Source: Tilletia caries
Taxonomy: Eukaryota > Basidiomycota > Exobasidiomycetes > Tilletiales > Tilletiaceae
Reading direction: 5' to 3'
NCBI GenBank assembly: GCA_032718865.1
Contig: JALUTQ010000001.1
Span: 806,001 to 870,000 of the forward strand
DNA length: 64,000 nucleotides
How positions within the stretch are numbered: position 1 is the first letter of the stretch; each line of letters begins with the position of its first letter. Made by a program: the position numbers and the translations under genes. Shown here in pieces: positions 46,310-56,926 of the stretch. Under the pieces are notes generated by a model. That model had not been told where the DNA came from, searched no databases, and saw nothing but the letters and a program-made list of their open reading frames with translations.

Positions 46310-47523
46310 TCAGAAAGCCTTCTTCATGCCAGGCGGGTATCGCTCGCCGCTCGCCTTGAAGCTGTTGATGACCCCGTCAATCTCCTCGACCTCCTCTGCA
46401 GAGAGCTCGGCCTTGCCCGCATCGATGTTCTCCACGAGACGATCCGGCGACGTTGTTCCCGGGATGACATACATCTGGGCCGACTTGCTGAGCACCCATG
46501 CCAGCGTGATCTTCCCGACGTGCATCCCTTTTTTGAGGCCAGCTTTTCGATGTTTCGCACAAGCTCGAGGTTCTTCGTAAAGTTCTCGCCTTGGAATCGA
46601 GGGTTGCTCTTCCGGAAATGGCCTTCCTCGAGATCGGTGGGCGACTTGAAGTTGTCGGTGAGGAAGCCCCTTCCGAGCGGCGAGTACACCACTATGGTAG
46701 TTCCGTCTGGAGTCGAAAGCAGGCTTCAAACATGAGCAAAGATGACTGGAGAACGTCGGGCGCCTTGCGAACTCTCACTCTTCTCGCACCAGTCAAGCAT
46801 ACCGTTTCAGATGACCTCAGGTGTCCAGGGACTGTAGAGTATTAATGCAGCCCGTCAGCATTCGTGTCGGTCAAGCAGCGCAACAATCAACGCTCACCTT
46901 ATCTCGATCTGGAGTGCATCTGTGACAAGAAGAACAAGGTCAAGCAAAGCGGCGTACGTGAGCGAGAAAGACGGAGCTGCTGCGATGATCGACACCGACT
47001 CACCAATGTGGACGATCTTCTCCGCCCGCTCGAGCTGTTCCACAGTGAACTCAGAAACACTAATGTACTGCGCGACATGCCAAGATCAACACGTCAGCTG
47101 CACTTCACACAATTTACACAAACCACAAGCTCACCTTGATCTTGCCCGAGTCTTTCAGTTCCTTCAGGGCTCCCATCGTCTCCTCAATATGACACCTAAG
47201 TCCCGCGAACCATCAAGAGTCCATGTTCCATCGCCGTACCGGATGCTGAACTTGGAAGAGATGAAGACCTTCTCCCGACTGCCCGGGTGGGAACGCAGAA
47301 AGGACCCGATCTGACGCTCATTGTCGCTGAGCGTTCCTGGCGCCGAGTACACGCTGGCCGTGTCCCAGAAGAGACATCCCTTCTCGAGGGCACGGTTCAA
47401 GACTTCGTTCACGCGCTCTTGGGTCGAAGCGGGGCCGTAGACAGCCGCCATCAACATGGTGCCGAGGCCGATTGCGGGAAGCTTCTGGCCAGACTTGCTG
47501 AACTCGCGGAGGGGTGACGCCAT
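46310..47523 (-). pseudogene. Aldo/keto reductase pseudogene
   Basis: The start at 47523 (MASPLREFSKSGQKLPAIGLG) opens a typical AKR barrel with AVYGPASTQERVNEVLNRALEKG, FWDTASVYS (catalytic Asp and Tyr) and VFISSKFS (catalytic Lys). Then the sequence jumps from DGSRD to HIEETMGALKELKDSGKIK. The segment that should carry the next helix and catalytic His of the type DLYYxHRxD is absent and the frame shifts there. Further on YISVSEFTVEQLERA, then an in-frame TGA in SPWTPEVI-stop-NGML, are visible. After VVYSPLGRGFLTDNF a one-base loss near KKGCTSG shifts the frame again before KITLAWVLSKSAQMYVIPGTTSP. Three independent lesions, including loss of a catalytic residue, make a functional enzyme unlikely. 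It lies directly downstream of PRP40 on the same strand. Confidence 0.8.
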
Positions 47524-47979
47524 TTTTCCTGTTGGAGTGATGATTCTGGGATTAGTGTGAGTCCAGGGGAGCGGGTAAGGGGGGAAAGTAAAGGAAGGAA
47601 AGTGTGAGCGAGTGCCTGCTGGATGGATGCGAAGATCAGGTGAAGCGGATGAACGATGAACGTCGGAGTCTGTGATCCTTTATACCTAACTTGCCCCTCC
47701 ATTCGGGGAGCGTGTACAGGCTACACCCGCACAGGCTTCCAGGCATTTCTTCTGCTCAGTCTGCGCAGCCAGGCTGCCGGCATGTCAGCGAGCCATACCA
47801 GCAATTGCGGCAGTCATGGGGAACGGGGGAGCTGCATGTGGCAGTCGTGAAGACGAGGGAACTGCGCAGCGTCATCGATTTCGCTCTTGGTCACGAGGAG
47901 GAACTTCGGATCAGCATCGCCATGGACGTCTTGCACAAGTGGGCCTCGTCTCTCCCTCTCGCGCGCCTATGTATCTGCA
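47524..47979. other. Region between PRP40 3' end and the aldo/keto reductase remnant
   Basis: A TATAAA box on the minus strand at 47684-47679, about 155 bp upstream of the old reductase start, is the only notable element. No gene is seen. Confidence 0.45.
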
Positions 47980-50778
47980 TTACACACCGCTCCGGCGAGC
48001 CGCACGATCCCGGTCTGTGCGTCGGTTACCGTTCGTTCCACCAGCAGCCCCGCGCGCGGCGCCCACTGGTGAGCGTGAACGAGAATGAGTTCGCGGGGCA
48101 TGTCGATCCCGGGGTGAGCCCTCCGCCGGCCCGGGTAGATCCTTACGCTTCCTCCCGCTGTTCGTCCTGGAACCGTCGGCACCATGGTCGGCGGCGGGCC
48201 CATCACGATTCTTGTCTCGATGGTCCCTTCGCTCTTCGGCTTTCTCCTGTACGAAATACCATGGTTAAAAACAGATATGAAACGTCAGTATGGTGCCGTC
48301 ACAGAGGTGCTGAATGTCCGCATGCAGGGGGCGACTAACCTTGTGTCTTCTCACAAACTTCTCCCAAGCACCCTTGCGCACCGCCTCGTCCTTCTCTGCC
48401 TTGAACTCGGGGCATTCCGCATCTAGCTTGGCAATAATGCCATCGTATGGCAGCTCGAGCTCCTCCGCTGTAAATTCAACGCGCTTCATCTCGTACCGAA
48501 GCTCGTCGATGGCGTGCCGAAGCCGTCGCTCCGCGCGTGCCCGGGCTCGAGCCTGCTCATGCTCAACGCGTCGCTTCATCTGCGAAGAAAGATAGCATAA
48601 GCATAAGTAGTGAGTACCTTCTTCATGTACTTGTGATCAAGAAGCGGATCCTCACCTCTTCGTAGCACTGCTCGAGCTCGTCGCTACTGAGCTTGTGCTC
48701 GCCTTCGACCACCTTGACGAATCCAGCTAAGTTGGCCACTTCTTTCGCCTCTGCATCACCTGGGGAAGGCAAAACATCGGAGAGTTGGAAGCCCTTCTTC
48801 TTGAGGGTTTCCTCCAAGCTCGCGACTCGCTCATCAAGTTCGGCGTCCATTTCGTCCACCATGTCAAAGAAGAGCTCGAGGGGTGTACTTCCTGGTTGCC
48901 CGAGCATTTGAATCAGTCGCTCGTCGTCGTGAATGGCCTTGTACACGGTAGTCCAGGTAGTACCGGCTTTGATGCTGCCTTGGGCCTTGAGTTCGTGCAG
49001 TAGTTCAACGAACGCCTTGCGATTCTTGCGCGCTTTCGTTTGTTCCGCATCTGTGACCTTTTTCAATCGATCCGACTCGTCCTTCTCTACGCTTTTCATG
49101 TGCTCCTCCCAGACGATGAGCATGTCGGTCGGGTCCATGGATCCCAGATGCTCGTCGGATTGGAATTCTTCTGACGACAAGGCGGTCCGTTGGGCATCCG
49201 CCCAGGTTGTGAAGACGTCTGCTTCGAAGGTTTTGAATAGCGACATGAGCATGTCCATATTCCGATGGCGAATTTCGCGGTTAAACGCCTGCAAAAGCGA
49301 AGATTCGAAGTTATAATTATGCATCAGGACGCGCAGCTCCATAGACTGTGACTCACCTCTTCCTTCTCGCGCGACTCTCTTTGAATGATTCCGTAGAGCT
49401 CTTTTGCTTCCTCCCGACTTGCTGCCGCATTCCACTCCTTTTTCCCACTGAACCACTTCTCCGCTGTGTCGAAGCTGGTGTATACCTTGACCTTCATCTC
49501 TCCTGTCCCATCGGGCGCCTTTCCATATCCTTGGATCAAGTCGCGCCACAACGGCAGCAACTTGTCCTTCCGCTCCTGCCTCTCCTTTTCCTCTGCCTCC
49601 TGCAACTCCTGTATGTACTTGCCGAAAGCAGCTTTTCGCTCTGCCAACGTCTTGAGAGCCTTGTACATCGGCTCCGTAACGATGTGCCGAATCGTATCTT
49701 CCCATTTCCACTTGATGTCCACACCTTTGGAGCGCAGAAGATCGATGAACGCGCGTTCCGCAGCTTCCTTGGAGGCAAAGCCAACGTCGGTTGCTGAAGC
49801 TGATGCAGCAGCCGCTACCGCTGCAGCTGAGGGTAAAGCAGGAAGACCGGCTGGAACACCAAGTCGGATAGGTGGCGCGCCTGGCGGTGGGCCAGGTGGT
49901 GCCCCAGGTGCCGGTGAGCCTGTTCCAAACATGGGCATCTGTGGGGGTGGCCCGGGAGCTGGACCAGGAGCAGGTCCCGGAGCTATCGCAGATGGCGTCG
50001 CGGAGGCTGGAGCAGGCGAGCCGGCTGACGCGAACCCAGGTGGAGGCCCTGTATACATCGGCTTTGAATCCGCATCTGGGGTTTGAGTGTCGGGTCTGGA
50101 TCTCTGTGGTACTGACGCTGGAATGGGGGAAGCTGCGGAAGAAGCAGTGGCCTGAGCGGGTGCCGCAGCCGAGGACCCCGGCGTTGGCGCGTCGTTCTCC
50201 TCCGCTGGAATGGTATCCAGAATTCCTGCGCGCATAATGTGGTGAGCAATCTGCCTCATGCTTCAACGAGCTCCGCAACGGTTGGTTTGCGAAAACTCAC
50301 TTTGAATCTCTGGTGGTACCGTCCACTTGGACTCTTGAGTCTCAGAGTGAACATAGTAGGTTCGCCCATCGGCAGCCTTGTAAGACTTCCAGGAAGTAGC
50401 ATGGAGTGCGCGCTGAGGATGGACAATACTTGTCAGCTCAGCTTGCTGCGGATGGAATAGTACGGGCCAAATTATCTCACCTCGCGGCTTGTCCAGAGAT
50501 CCTCTGGCTTCTCCCACACGCTGGTCTTGTTGAACTTGTGATACCAGTATTGACGGCCGTCCGCAGTCTTGTGCTCGGTCTTAATGGCAGAAAATCAAGA
50601 GCAAGTCAGCATTGGCAGATGTTCTGAAGGCTTAGCGCAACGAAATGCTTACCCAGATGCTGCTGGACCCGGATGGGGGAGGGGAGCCCTGCACAGGATT
50701 GAGGGATGGAAAGTCATGAGCGCGCGTCAGAAGAAACAGCGGCAACGGCAGATCAGGACTTACCGCGTCTGATGCCAT
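47980..50778 (-). CDS. PRP40: Pre-mRNA processing protein PRP40 (WW and FF domains)
   Basis: Eight exons (50778-50764, 50688-50653, 50579-50481, 50412-50301, 50225-49357, 49288-48656, 48579-48340, 48246-47980) give 756 residues. Two WW domains lie at about 15-85: WTEHKTADGRQYWYHKFNKTSVWEKP and WKSYKAADGRTYYVHSETQESKWTVPP. A Pro/Gly/Ala-rich linker follows (PGPAPGPAPGPPPQMPM). FF domains begin with KEAAERAFIDLLRSKGVD, then KEWNAAASREEAKELYGIIQRESREKEE, ADVFTTWADAQRTA and KNRKAFVELLHELKAQGSI. The final exon adds a basic Arg/Ser/Asp tail (RDHRDKNRDG, THSRSRSPVG). PRP40 is a U1 snRNP protein that bridges the 5' splice site and the branch-point binding protein and contacts RNA polymerase II. The acceptor of exon 5 has a near alternative. 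The start lies only 150 bp from a mobile-element end. Confidence 0.93.
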
Positions 50779-50927
50779 GCTTTACTCGTTGCTATACTCG
50801 TCTGTGTTGGCACTTCGAGGATGGCATGCAGGCTGCAGTCCAAATTTCCTGTCTGACGGATGTAACAAAGGTCAGCCGCGGAGTCTTGAGTCTACGAGTA
50901 TTCCCCAGACTTTAGTATGGGGTTATA

Positions 50928-50985
50928 CAGGACTTTGCGAAAAGCTTGACCCCGCGCTATTTTAATTTTGAAAAAGAAATCCCAA
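50928..50985 (+). repeat. Left terminal inverted repeat of the mariner-type element
   Basis: It is preceded by TA at 50926-50927. The inner part is A/T-rich (TTTTAATTTTGAAAAAG). It matches the reverse complement of 54536-54593. Confidence 0.8.
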
Positions 50986-51188
50986 AATCAAAAGACCCTG
51001 TCGCGCTCGCCGCCGTGCATGTTGCGTGGCGCGCCGAAAGCTTGACCTGTTCCCTACCCTCTGACTCTCCATTCCACTTTCACTCGTCAGTAATAGCGGT
51101 AATAAACGGACAGCCCAGGTCACTCCTCAAGTTACAAGTCGATCTCCAGAGTCACAGTCGATAGGACCGCAGTACGACATCAGCAATC

Positions 51189-52958
51189 ATGCCGGTGACC
51201 CCGGCCGCAAGCCCAGCCCGTCGTCCACTTCTTCCCCTCAACGTATCCCCTTCTCACTCCCTTCAGCTTACTCCGGGTGCTTCCGCTGCCAAACAAGACG
51301 ATGCATTCAGTGAAGACAGCCGTGAGTTGTTGTGGAGATCCAGTAATCCTGATTCCTGCCCTCTGGCATTCTGATTTCTGAGGGGCCAAACTCCCAACTG
51401 ACGCAACGTCTTGAATGAATGCAGCGTCTGCCCGCGATGTGAACCCGAAGGAAGCCCTTGGGACGTCGAAGGGCAAGACTGCTGCGAAGCCCAAGACGCG
51501 CACAGCATCTGGTTCCAAAGCTCAAGCTTCAAAGTCTGGTTGGTTTATCCCAATGATCATCAGCGCTTTGCCCCTTTCTATCACTCACCTCACTGTTTGA
51601 TTCTCAACGCAGCTACGAAAGAGGACAATTCAGACTTTCAGGTCAGCCTCACGATGACGGGAACAGCTCAAGCTTTGAAGCTGCCATCTTCGTCGCAAAA
51701 ACAAGGTCGAGGCCGTCCCAAGGCGAAGGAGACCGACAAATTGATCATCATGCTGCACCTAAAGGACACTGTCGCCTTCGAAGGCTTCAAGGACGAGATT
51801 GTCTCCGCAGCCACTGAAGATGGCTTCAATCCTCCCGCATACGACAAGCTCGATGTTAAAGGCAAGATCAGCGCTGGCGGTCCGTGGGTCAACTGGTTGG
51901 ATATTCCTGACGAGAAGACGTTTGGCTCTTTCACCGCCAAGATGCGATTCAAGAAGCGAGAAGGCTTCTTGAAGCTGAACCGCTCACCCGCTGCTGCATC
52001 CGCGATCGTCGAGGATACGCACTCAAGCGAAGACGTTGAGTCCGAGGACGAAGACATTCAGATCATTGGTTTCTCAAACCGAGGCAAGAGCTCGTCGTCG
52101 AAGGGAACCAAGCGGAAAAAGACAGAAGACGACGTTTCCGATGCTGGAGAAGAGGAGCCGAACACATCCAAGAAGACCACGAAGAAGGTCAAAGTCAAAG
52201 ACGAGGCAGAGGAGGAGAGAACCAAGATCGCTGCTGACATCTCTCGCGTGCATGAATGCACGGACGGCACGTGCTCTAGCTTCACTTGCTGGATTCTTCG
52301 CGGCGGCATCCACCTCCCCATCACCAACATGCTTCTTGACAACTGGGTCGCTGGAATCGTTCACGACAGCCGCAATCACAGCATTCATCGCATTCCGAAC
52401 AATATCACGTTCGAACGAGCAGCCGATATCGCTGTGAAAAGGGCTCGCACCAGGCGTCGGAGCTCGGGATCCACGCGTGCAGGAGCCGAAGACGACAACG
52501 AGCTCGAAGACCAGCTGAACGATAATGTGTCCGAGGACGAGCTCCCCTCCTCTGCGCAGCTTGCTTTCCTCCGCCGACCCGGTGCTTCCACGTCTGCTTC
52601 CGGACGCTCATACTCAGCGCCTCATGCTTCAAACGGTGTACGACGCGCTAATCCGGAACCTGGCACCTCTCGGCGGGGTGCCGCTCCTCCTCCACCTCCT
52701 ATCCCATCATCCGGACCGGACATCACATTCACGGCTTTGGCGTCTCGCATAAAGCTGGGTGAAGGGCTGGTGAACAAGATGGTTGCAGAAGGGGTTGCTA
52801 AGGCATCATCGTTTGCTCGTCTCAACGAGGAGAAGCTTCGTGCAATGGGGTGCTTGCAGGGAGAGATTGAAGAGGCTCTTGACGCGCATGATCGATGGCG
52901 CAGGATGACTGACGAAGGCATCCGGCCTGAGGAGCTCGTCACTTCTTTGGTTGTTTAG
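51189..52958 (+). CDS. Unrecognised 530-residue protein with AT-hook-like motif, inside the mariner-type element
   Basis: Exons 51189-51321, 51425-51538 and 51613-52958 join in phase and leave an intact frame. I do not recognise the family. The order is: Pro/Ser/Ala N-terminus; basic KTAAKPKTRTASGSKAQASKS; QGRGRPKAKETDKL, an AT-hook-like GRGRPK; a compact domain with LIIMLHLKDTVAFEGFKDEIV and ISAGGPWVNWLDIP; acidic EDVESEDEDIQIIGFS; lysine-rich nuclear-type segment (KGTKRKKTEDD, KKTTKKVKVKDE); a domain with HECTDGTCSSFTCWILRGGIHLPI and NHSIHRIPNNITFERAADIAVKRAR; and a helical C-terminus (FARLNEEKLRAMGCLQGEIEEALDAHDRWRR) resembling a SAM-like helical bundle. It looks like a nuclear DNA- or chromatin-binding protein. 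Whether it is a host gene caught between element ends or an element-encoded accessory factor is open. Confidence 0.78.
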
Positions 52959-53411
52959 GTATCGGTGAGTAATGAGTTGAATCTGGAATCTTGGTTTACG
53001 GCTCTGACCTTTATGCTCCGTATCCATTTTCTGTCGATCAGGCTCAAGTTCCATCTTTCCAAGTCGCCTCCAGTTTTCAACAAGCAGAGGCTAGACAACC
53101 GCCAAACAAAGGCCGACTCCCCAGTCCCAGCGAAATGATCTGCGATCACCTTTCCCCTTTCTTTCATTCATCGCTCTCTTCCCTTCACAGTCTTCAACAG
53201 ACCATGAACAAGATCCTTGAGCTCAAGAGGCTCAGCTGTATTCCCTTCCCACTCTTGCATAGTTGCACTTCTCTTGATTCCCCAAAGTCATCCACTCCTC
53301 TTCCACTGATGTACTGCCTTAATAGTCAATGTTCAATACAGGCAAAAATGCCAGTTGGCCAGTTGCATTACAAGTTGCATCTCCTTCATCCTTGTTCTTA
53401 TGCAATGCATT
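52959..53411. other. Non-coding stretch between the convergent genes inside the element
   Basis: About 0.45 kb of pyrimidine-rich sequence with no recognisable gene. I searched it by eye for an inner copy of the TTGCGAAAAGCTTGACCC terminal core and found none. Confidence 0.5.
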
Positions 53412-54459
53412 TCATGGTTCGCAATCATCCTCTGCCGCCACGTACCCAGCATGTCGCATCCATCCCAGCGCGTCGTTAGCCGTTATTGTTTCGCATGCTA
53501 GGAGGACTGAGTAGTCGTCGCATCGTCCTTGCCGACGAAGAACGGACTTGATTTTGCTGAAGCTCTCCTCGATAGGATTGAGCATTGGGGACCACGGAGA
53601 GGTGTATTCTATGCGACATCCTGTGGTGAAAGCCGAAGGCAGCAGTATGTCGGTATTCAGTATCCACGTAGCCAGAGGGAGCTGTGAAGAGATGAATGAA
53701 CTCACCAAAGTCTGCGGTCAGCTGTCGAACCTTGAGGGAGCGATGAAAGGGCACGTTGTCCATAACCAGAACGGAGCGGGGGCCAGGATACGGCGTCATG
53801 GCTGGCAGCAGATAGCGTACCAGGTAGTCGTAGAAGACATCAGTGTTGATGTTGTGGTGAAAAATCTTCGGGGCGATGATTCCGTCGACACACAGGCCAG
53901 GGATCAAGGTCGCGCGCTTCGTGCGCTTGCCGCTGACGATTCTGATTGCGGTTTCCCCCTCAGGTGCCCACCCGTACTTCCGTTGCACCTGTCTTGAGTC
54001 GAACCCGGTCTCGTCGGTAAAGACCAATTGCTTGGGACTGTACTGGGCCATCCTCAATCGAAACTCTGCCTGCGCAAGGCGGGATGCCTCCCGTGCTCGA
54101 CGTGTGACCTTCTTGCGGGTAATGTTAAGGCGTCGAAGCGTTCGGGAGAGGAGGGTAAGAGATGCCACGGGGCCGCCAACTACTTGAAGATCACGGGCCA
54201 ATTCATCCAGCATGATGTCCGACTTCTGCTGAACCCGAGCCAAGATGAACCCGATATCGGCGTCTCCAAGCTTTCGTGGGCGCCCAGTGGGTTTTCGAGG
54301 AGCAGAAAGACCGTTGGGTGTCCATCGTCGTAAAGCTCGATCGAGAGTGGAAACAGAGAAGATGTTTGCGACCAGGACATCTTCCTTCGTGAGGATACCG
54401 GCGAGGAGCAGCTCGACGATCATTTCTTTGACCTCGTGGCTAATCTTTCGATACACCAT
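53412..54459 (-). CDS. Tc1/mariner-type (DDE_3) transposase
   Basis: Exons 54459-53706 and 53620-53412 give 320 residues with no stop or frameshift. The N-terminus has a helix-turn-helix region (KISHEVKEMIVELLLAG, VSTLDRALRRW), then GRPRKLGDADIGFILARVQQ and LRRLNITRKKVTRRAREASR. The DDE catalytic domain shows the first Asp in LVFTDETGFDSR, the second in RSVLVMDNVPFH and the Glu in SPWSPMLNPIEESFSKIKS. The 85 bp intron removes sequence between the second Asp and the Glu; after splicing CRIEYTSPWSP follows directly, as in the family. The copy looks catalytically complete and may be active. It lies 130 bp inside the right terminal repeat and is transcribed away from it. Confidence 0.92.
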
Positions 54460-54535
54460 GTCGATAGCAGACTGACTGTGTGGCGGTTCAGAGGTTTGAG
54501 CGTCTGGGTTGCCGGTTGTGAGAGAATGGTGGTGA

Positions 54536-54593
54536 AATTCCTTTTTTTTTCAAATCAAAAAGGCTGTAGGGTCAAGCTTTTCGCAATGCACTG
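54536..54593 (-). repeat. Right terminal inverted repeat of the mariner-type element
   Basis: It is followed by TA at 54594-54595. Read on the minus strand it starts CAGTG, the usual Tc1/mariner start. The 18-base core is identical to that of the left repeat; the A/T-rich inner part is less conserved. Confidence 0.8.
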
Positions 54594-54842
54594 TATCTAC
54601 CCCTTAGATCTTACGGCCGAGACGAATGTTGCAACATCCCTCGAATAAAATCTTTCAAAACTTCTTGAAATCTTCTCAAACTTCGCCAGGGTGTCCGTGT
54701 TCTCAGCATCCATCGACGCTCTCGATTTCTCCCAGTTTTATTTGTGAAGATAGCAATTTGCTGTTCACATGCCGTCCTTCCGCCGTTCGTTGCCCGTTTC
54801 TATCTCTCTTCCACCTCCACTTTTCCCACGCCTTCGATAGCC

Positions 54843-55009
54843 ATGGTCAAAAGTCAAAACCCTCCGAGGAAGTTGAAAGGTCTTCAACTTTTTGACGAAC
54901 GCATTACGTTTACGCAGCTACCGCCTACCAAGTACCAACTGCCCAACTTTCTCCAGCGTTCACTAACCTTTAACCCTGACCTGCCTAAAACTTACAAGTC
55001 GTGCCAGTG
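54843..55009 (+). pseudogene. Orphan first exon of an unidentified gene
   Basis: An ATG (MVKSQNPPRKLKGLQLFDER) opens a frame ending at a good GTAAGT donor at 55010 after KTYKSCQ. The upstream DNA is pyrimidine-rich like a promoter. No acceptor with coding sequence follows before the MITE at 55203 and the repeats beyond it. It is probably the 5' fragment of a gene truncated by rearrangement; the family is not recognised. Confidence 0.35.
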
Positions 55010-55202
55010 GTAAGTTGTTTGAGATACACGCTTACATCTACCAGGTGATGGTGCCCCAAAATGCTACTGACTACTGAGTACTGACTTCTAAGTTTCTAAC
55101 TAGGAGTACTGAGGACTGAGGTTTGACTGTCTGAGTGCTGACATTCCTACGTTCTTTTCTACTTCGATTTTATTCTTGCTGCTGGTACTTGGTAGCCTAG
55201 TA

Positions 55203-55939
55203 CAGACGGGGGACACTGGACAGTGAGTGGGTTGTCGGACAGTGAGTGGGTCGGTCACCATAACTACCACACAACACAACAAAAGTAACCGCAGACACAT
55301 GGACTGTATTCCTTAGCCCACAGCGACCCCGCCATGCAAATTTGAGACATACTTTCCTTGCTAACGGCTGAGCTATGGTGCTGCGAGCAGGTCGAGGTCG
55401 ATCTGAGATTTCGAGATTCATTAAAAAAAAATTGTACAACGACTTTGAACACCAACCACACCAAATCCACCTGAATAAGCAGTGTCAGAACTCAGAACAG
55501 AGAACGAGTCTGGAGTACTATCTAAGAAGAAAACGTAGCAGGTGTATTGAGGTGAATTGGTCCACTGGTTGAGGAGCTGGGTGGTCTGGAGTGCAGGGTT
55601 GGTTGGCGAGTTTTGGGGGTCGATGTTCGATCCGCCATGAGCGCTTTTGGATGAGACAAACTTCACTCAGAAGAGCTTCGCGATCGATCGCCCGATACAA
55701 TGGATTGAAAATTGACCCACACACTGTCCAAAAATTTCTGAACTGTACATTTCTTCAGCACCACCGTTCTCAACGACCCGCCTATCAATGACCCTCAATC
55801 AAGCGGGAGGTGCTTGCTATCTATGATAGCTACAATTCATTTCTTTGGAAGGCAGGGTGTTTATGTATTGTGTGTCGAGCTCGGAGGTGTGCAATGGCAA
55901 AAATGTGCGAATTTCGACCCACTCACTGTCCCCCGTCTG
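55203..55939. mobile_element. 737 bp TA-flanked MITE with terminal repeat CAGACGGGGGACA
   Basis: The left end CAGACGGGGGACACTGGACA follows TA at 55201-55202. The right end, CACTGTCCCCCGTCTG, is followed by TA at 55940-55941. The unit GGACAGTGAGTGGGT is repeated next to the left end (from about 55217 and 55236) and recurs inverted at the right end and, altered, near 55717. No transposase is encoded. TA duplications and CAG ends place it with Tc1/mariner/pogo-like non-autonomous elements, but its ends differ from those of the element at 50928-54593. Confidence 0.75.
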
Positions 55940-55941
55940 TA

Positions 55942-56926
55942 GATGGTAGTCCGGACTCCGGGGTCCTGCCCGAATTCTAATCAGCTTCATTGCTTCTATT
56001 TTAATCTCCTACGTTCTACCGGACTTGGCCTTACAATATTGACCCATTGTCATATGCATCCATGCTGCATGCTGCATGCTGCATGCATCATCGCGGGCAG
56101 TATTGCTTATTTTATGACTTCTCAGAACGAATGCACTCACACACTGAGCGCCATTCTATCAGATGAATAAGATACTGATCTGCTTTTCGGCTCATCTGCT
56201 CATGGGCTCATCCGCTCATCATATACGTCATGTGTGACAACTTACGGCGGGGACTGGAGAGCTCGAAGGGTAGCGAGGCGCGGTAAGCGTCAGTCCATAT
56301 CGATTTATCAAATGTGGCCTGTGGGTCACCGATCCGGTACGCAATACATATCTTACATTACATCTTTGGGGAGTGCTACGTCTATCTGCTCATCATCTTT
56401 GTTGTGTGGATAATCATGGCGGAGAGCTCGAAGGGTAGCGAAGCTACCCTGAGAGCGAGACGCAGAGGGCGTCTATGTGATTTGAATGATTGACTGTGCT
56501 TCTGGGCCATTGTTTAGGTTCGCAATCCACATCCGAGTATCCGACAGGTCACAGCATTGAGCACGTCTTTTTGAGAATTCGAGTCTAAGATATCCAGACC
56601 CAGCGTTAAGCAACATCAGCCATCAAGGCATGCATGTTTCTTGGTGCTTTTCATCCCCCGTTCATATTCTAATTTCAATAAATTCATGGCCTCAAAAAGT
56701 CTGGGGAACACTCTGGCTCAAAAGCCAGGCCGGTGGGATGAGATGTGTCTGTGCTGTGATCATGATCGACACGCGTCGCGCGCACGGTGCACGCGACCGT
56801 GTGTGGAAGATCTTTTCACGAGTGCGGCAGACTCGTCCTGACTCCTCTCTTCCACACTCTTGGAGCTCCGCAGACAGACACAAGGCTCGGCAACTTACCA
56901 ACTTACCTAACTGCAACTGCGGGTAA
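55942..56926. other. Repeat-bearing intergenic DNA
   Basis: No gene is supported. A TGCATGC-type tandem (GCTGCATGCTGCATGC) lies near 56067-56092. The word GAGAGCTCGAAGGGTAGCGA occurs at 56257-56276 and again at 56422-56441, the second time followed by its own partial inverse (GGGTAGCGAAGCTACCC). GCTCATC words recur at 56190-56220 and near 56388. This looks like decayed repeat or element remnants. Confidence 0.5.

Larger units (their letters stand above)
50928..54593. mobile_element. 3.67 kb Tc1/mariner-type transposon enclosing a transposase and an unrelated gene
   Basis: The left end (CAGGACTTTGCGAAAAGC, from 50928) and the right end read on the minus strand (CAGTGCATTGCGAAAAGC, from 54593) match over about 55 bp, with an unbroken run TTGCGAAAAGCTTGACCC. 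Both are flanked directly by TA, the Tc1/mariner target. A transposase gene lies next to the right end. No second copy of the left end was found between the two genes, so the element as bounded here includes the 530-residue gene at 51189-52958. Alternatives are two related elements sharing ends, or a loss of inner ends after nested insertion. The left end lies 150 bp from the PRP40 start codon. Confidence 0.7.

Noticed and set aside
47691..48338. A 215-codon plus-strand open frame
   Set aside because: It is antisense to the last PRP40 exon, whose splice phase and Arg/Ser-rich tail fit the family.
50928..55939. The mariner-type element and the 737 bp MITE as one family
   Set aside because: Both have TA flanks and CAG ends, but the terminal repeats differ after the first bases, so the MITE is not a simple deletion of that element.
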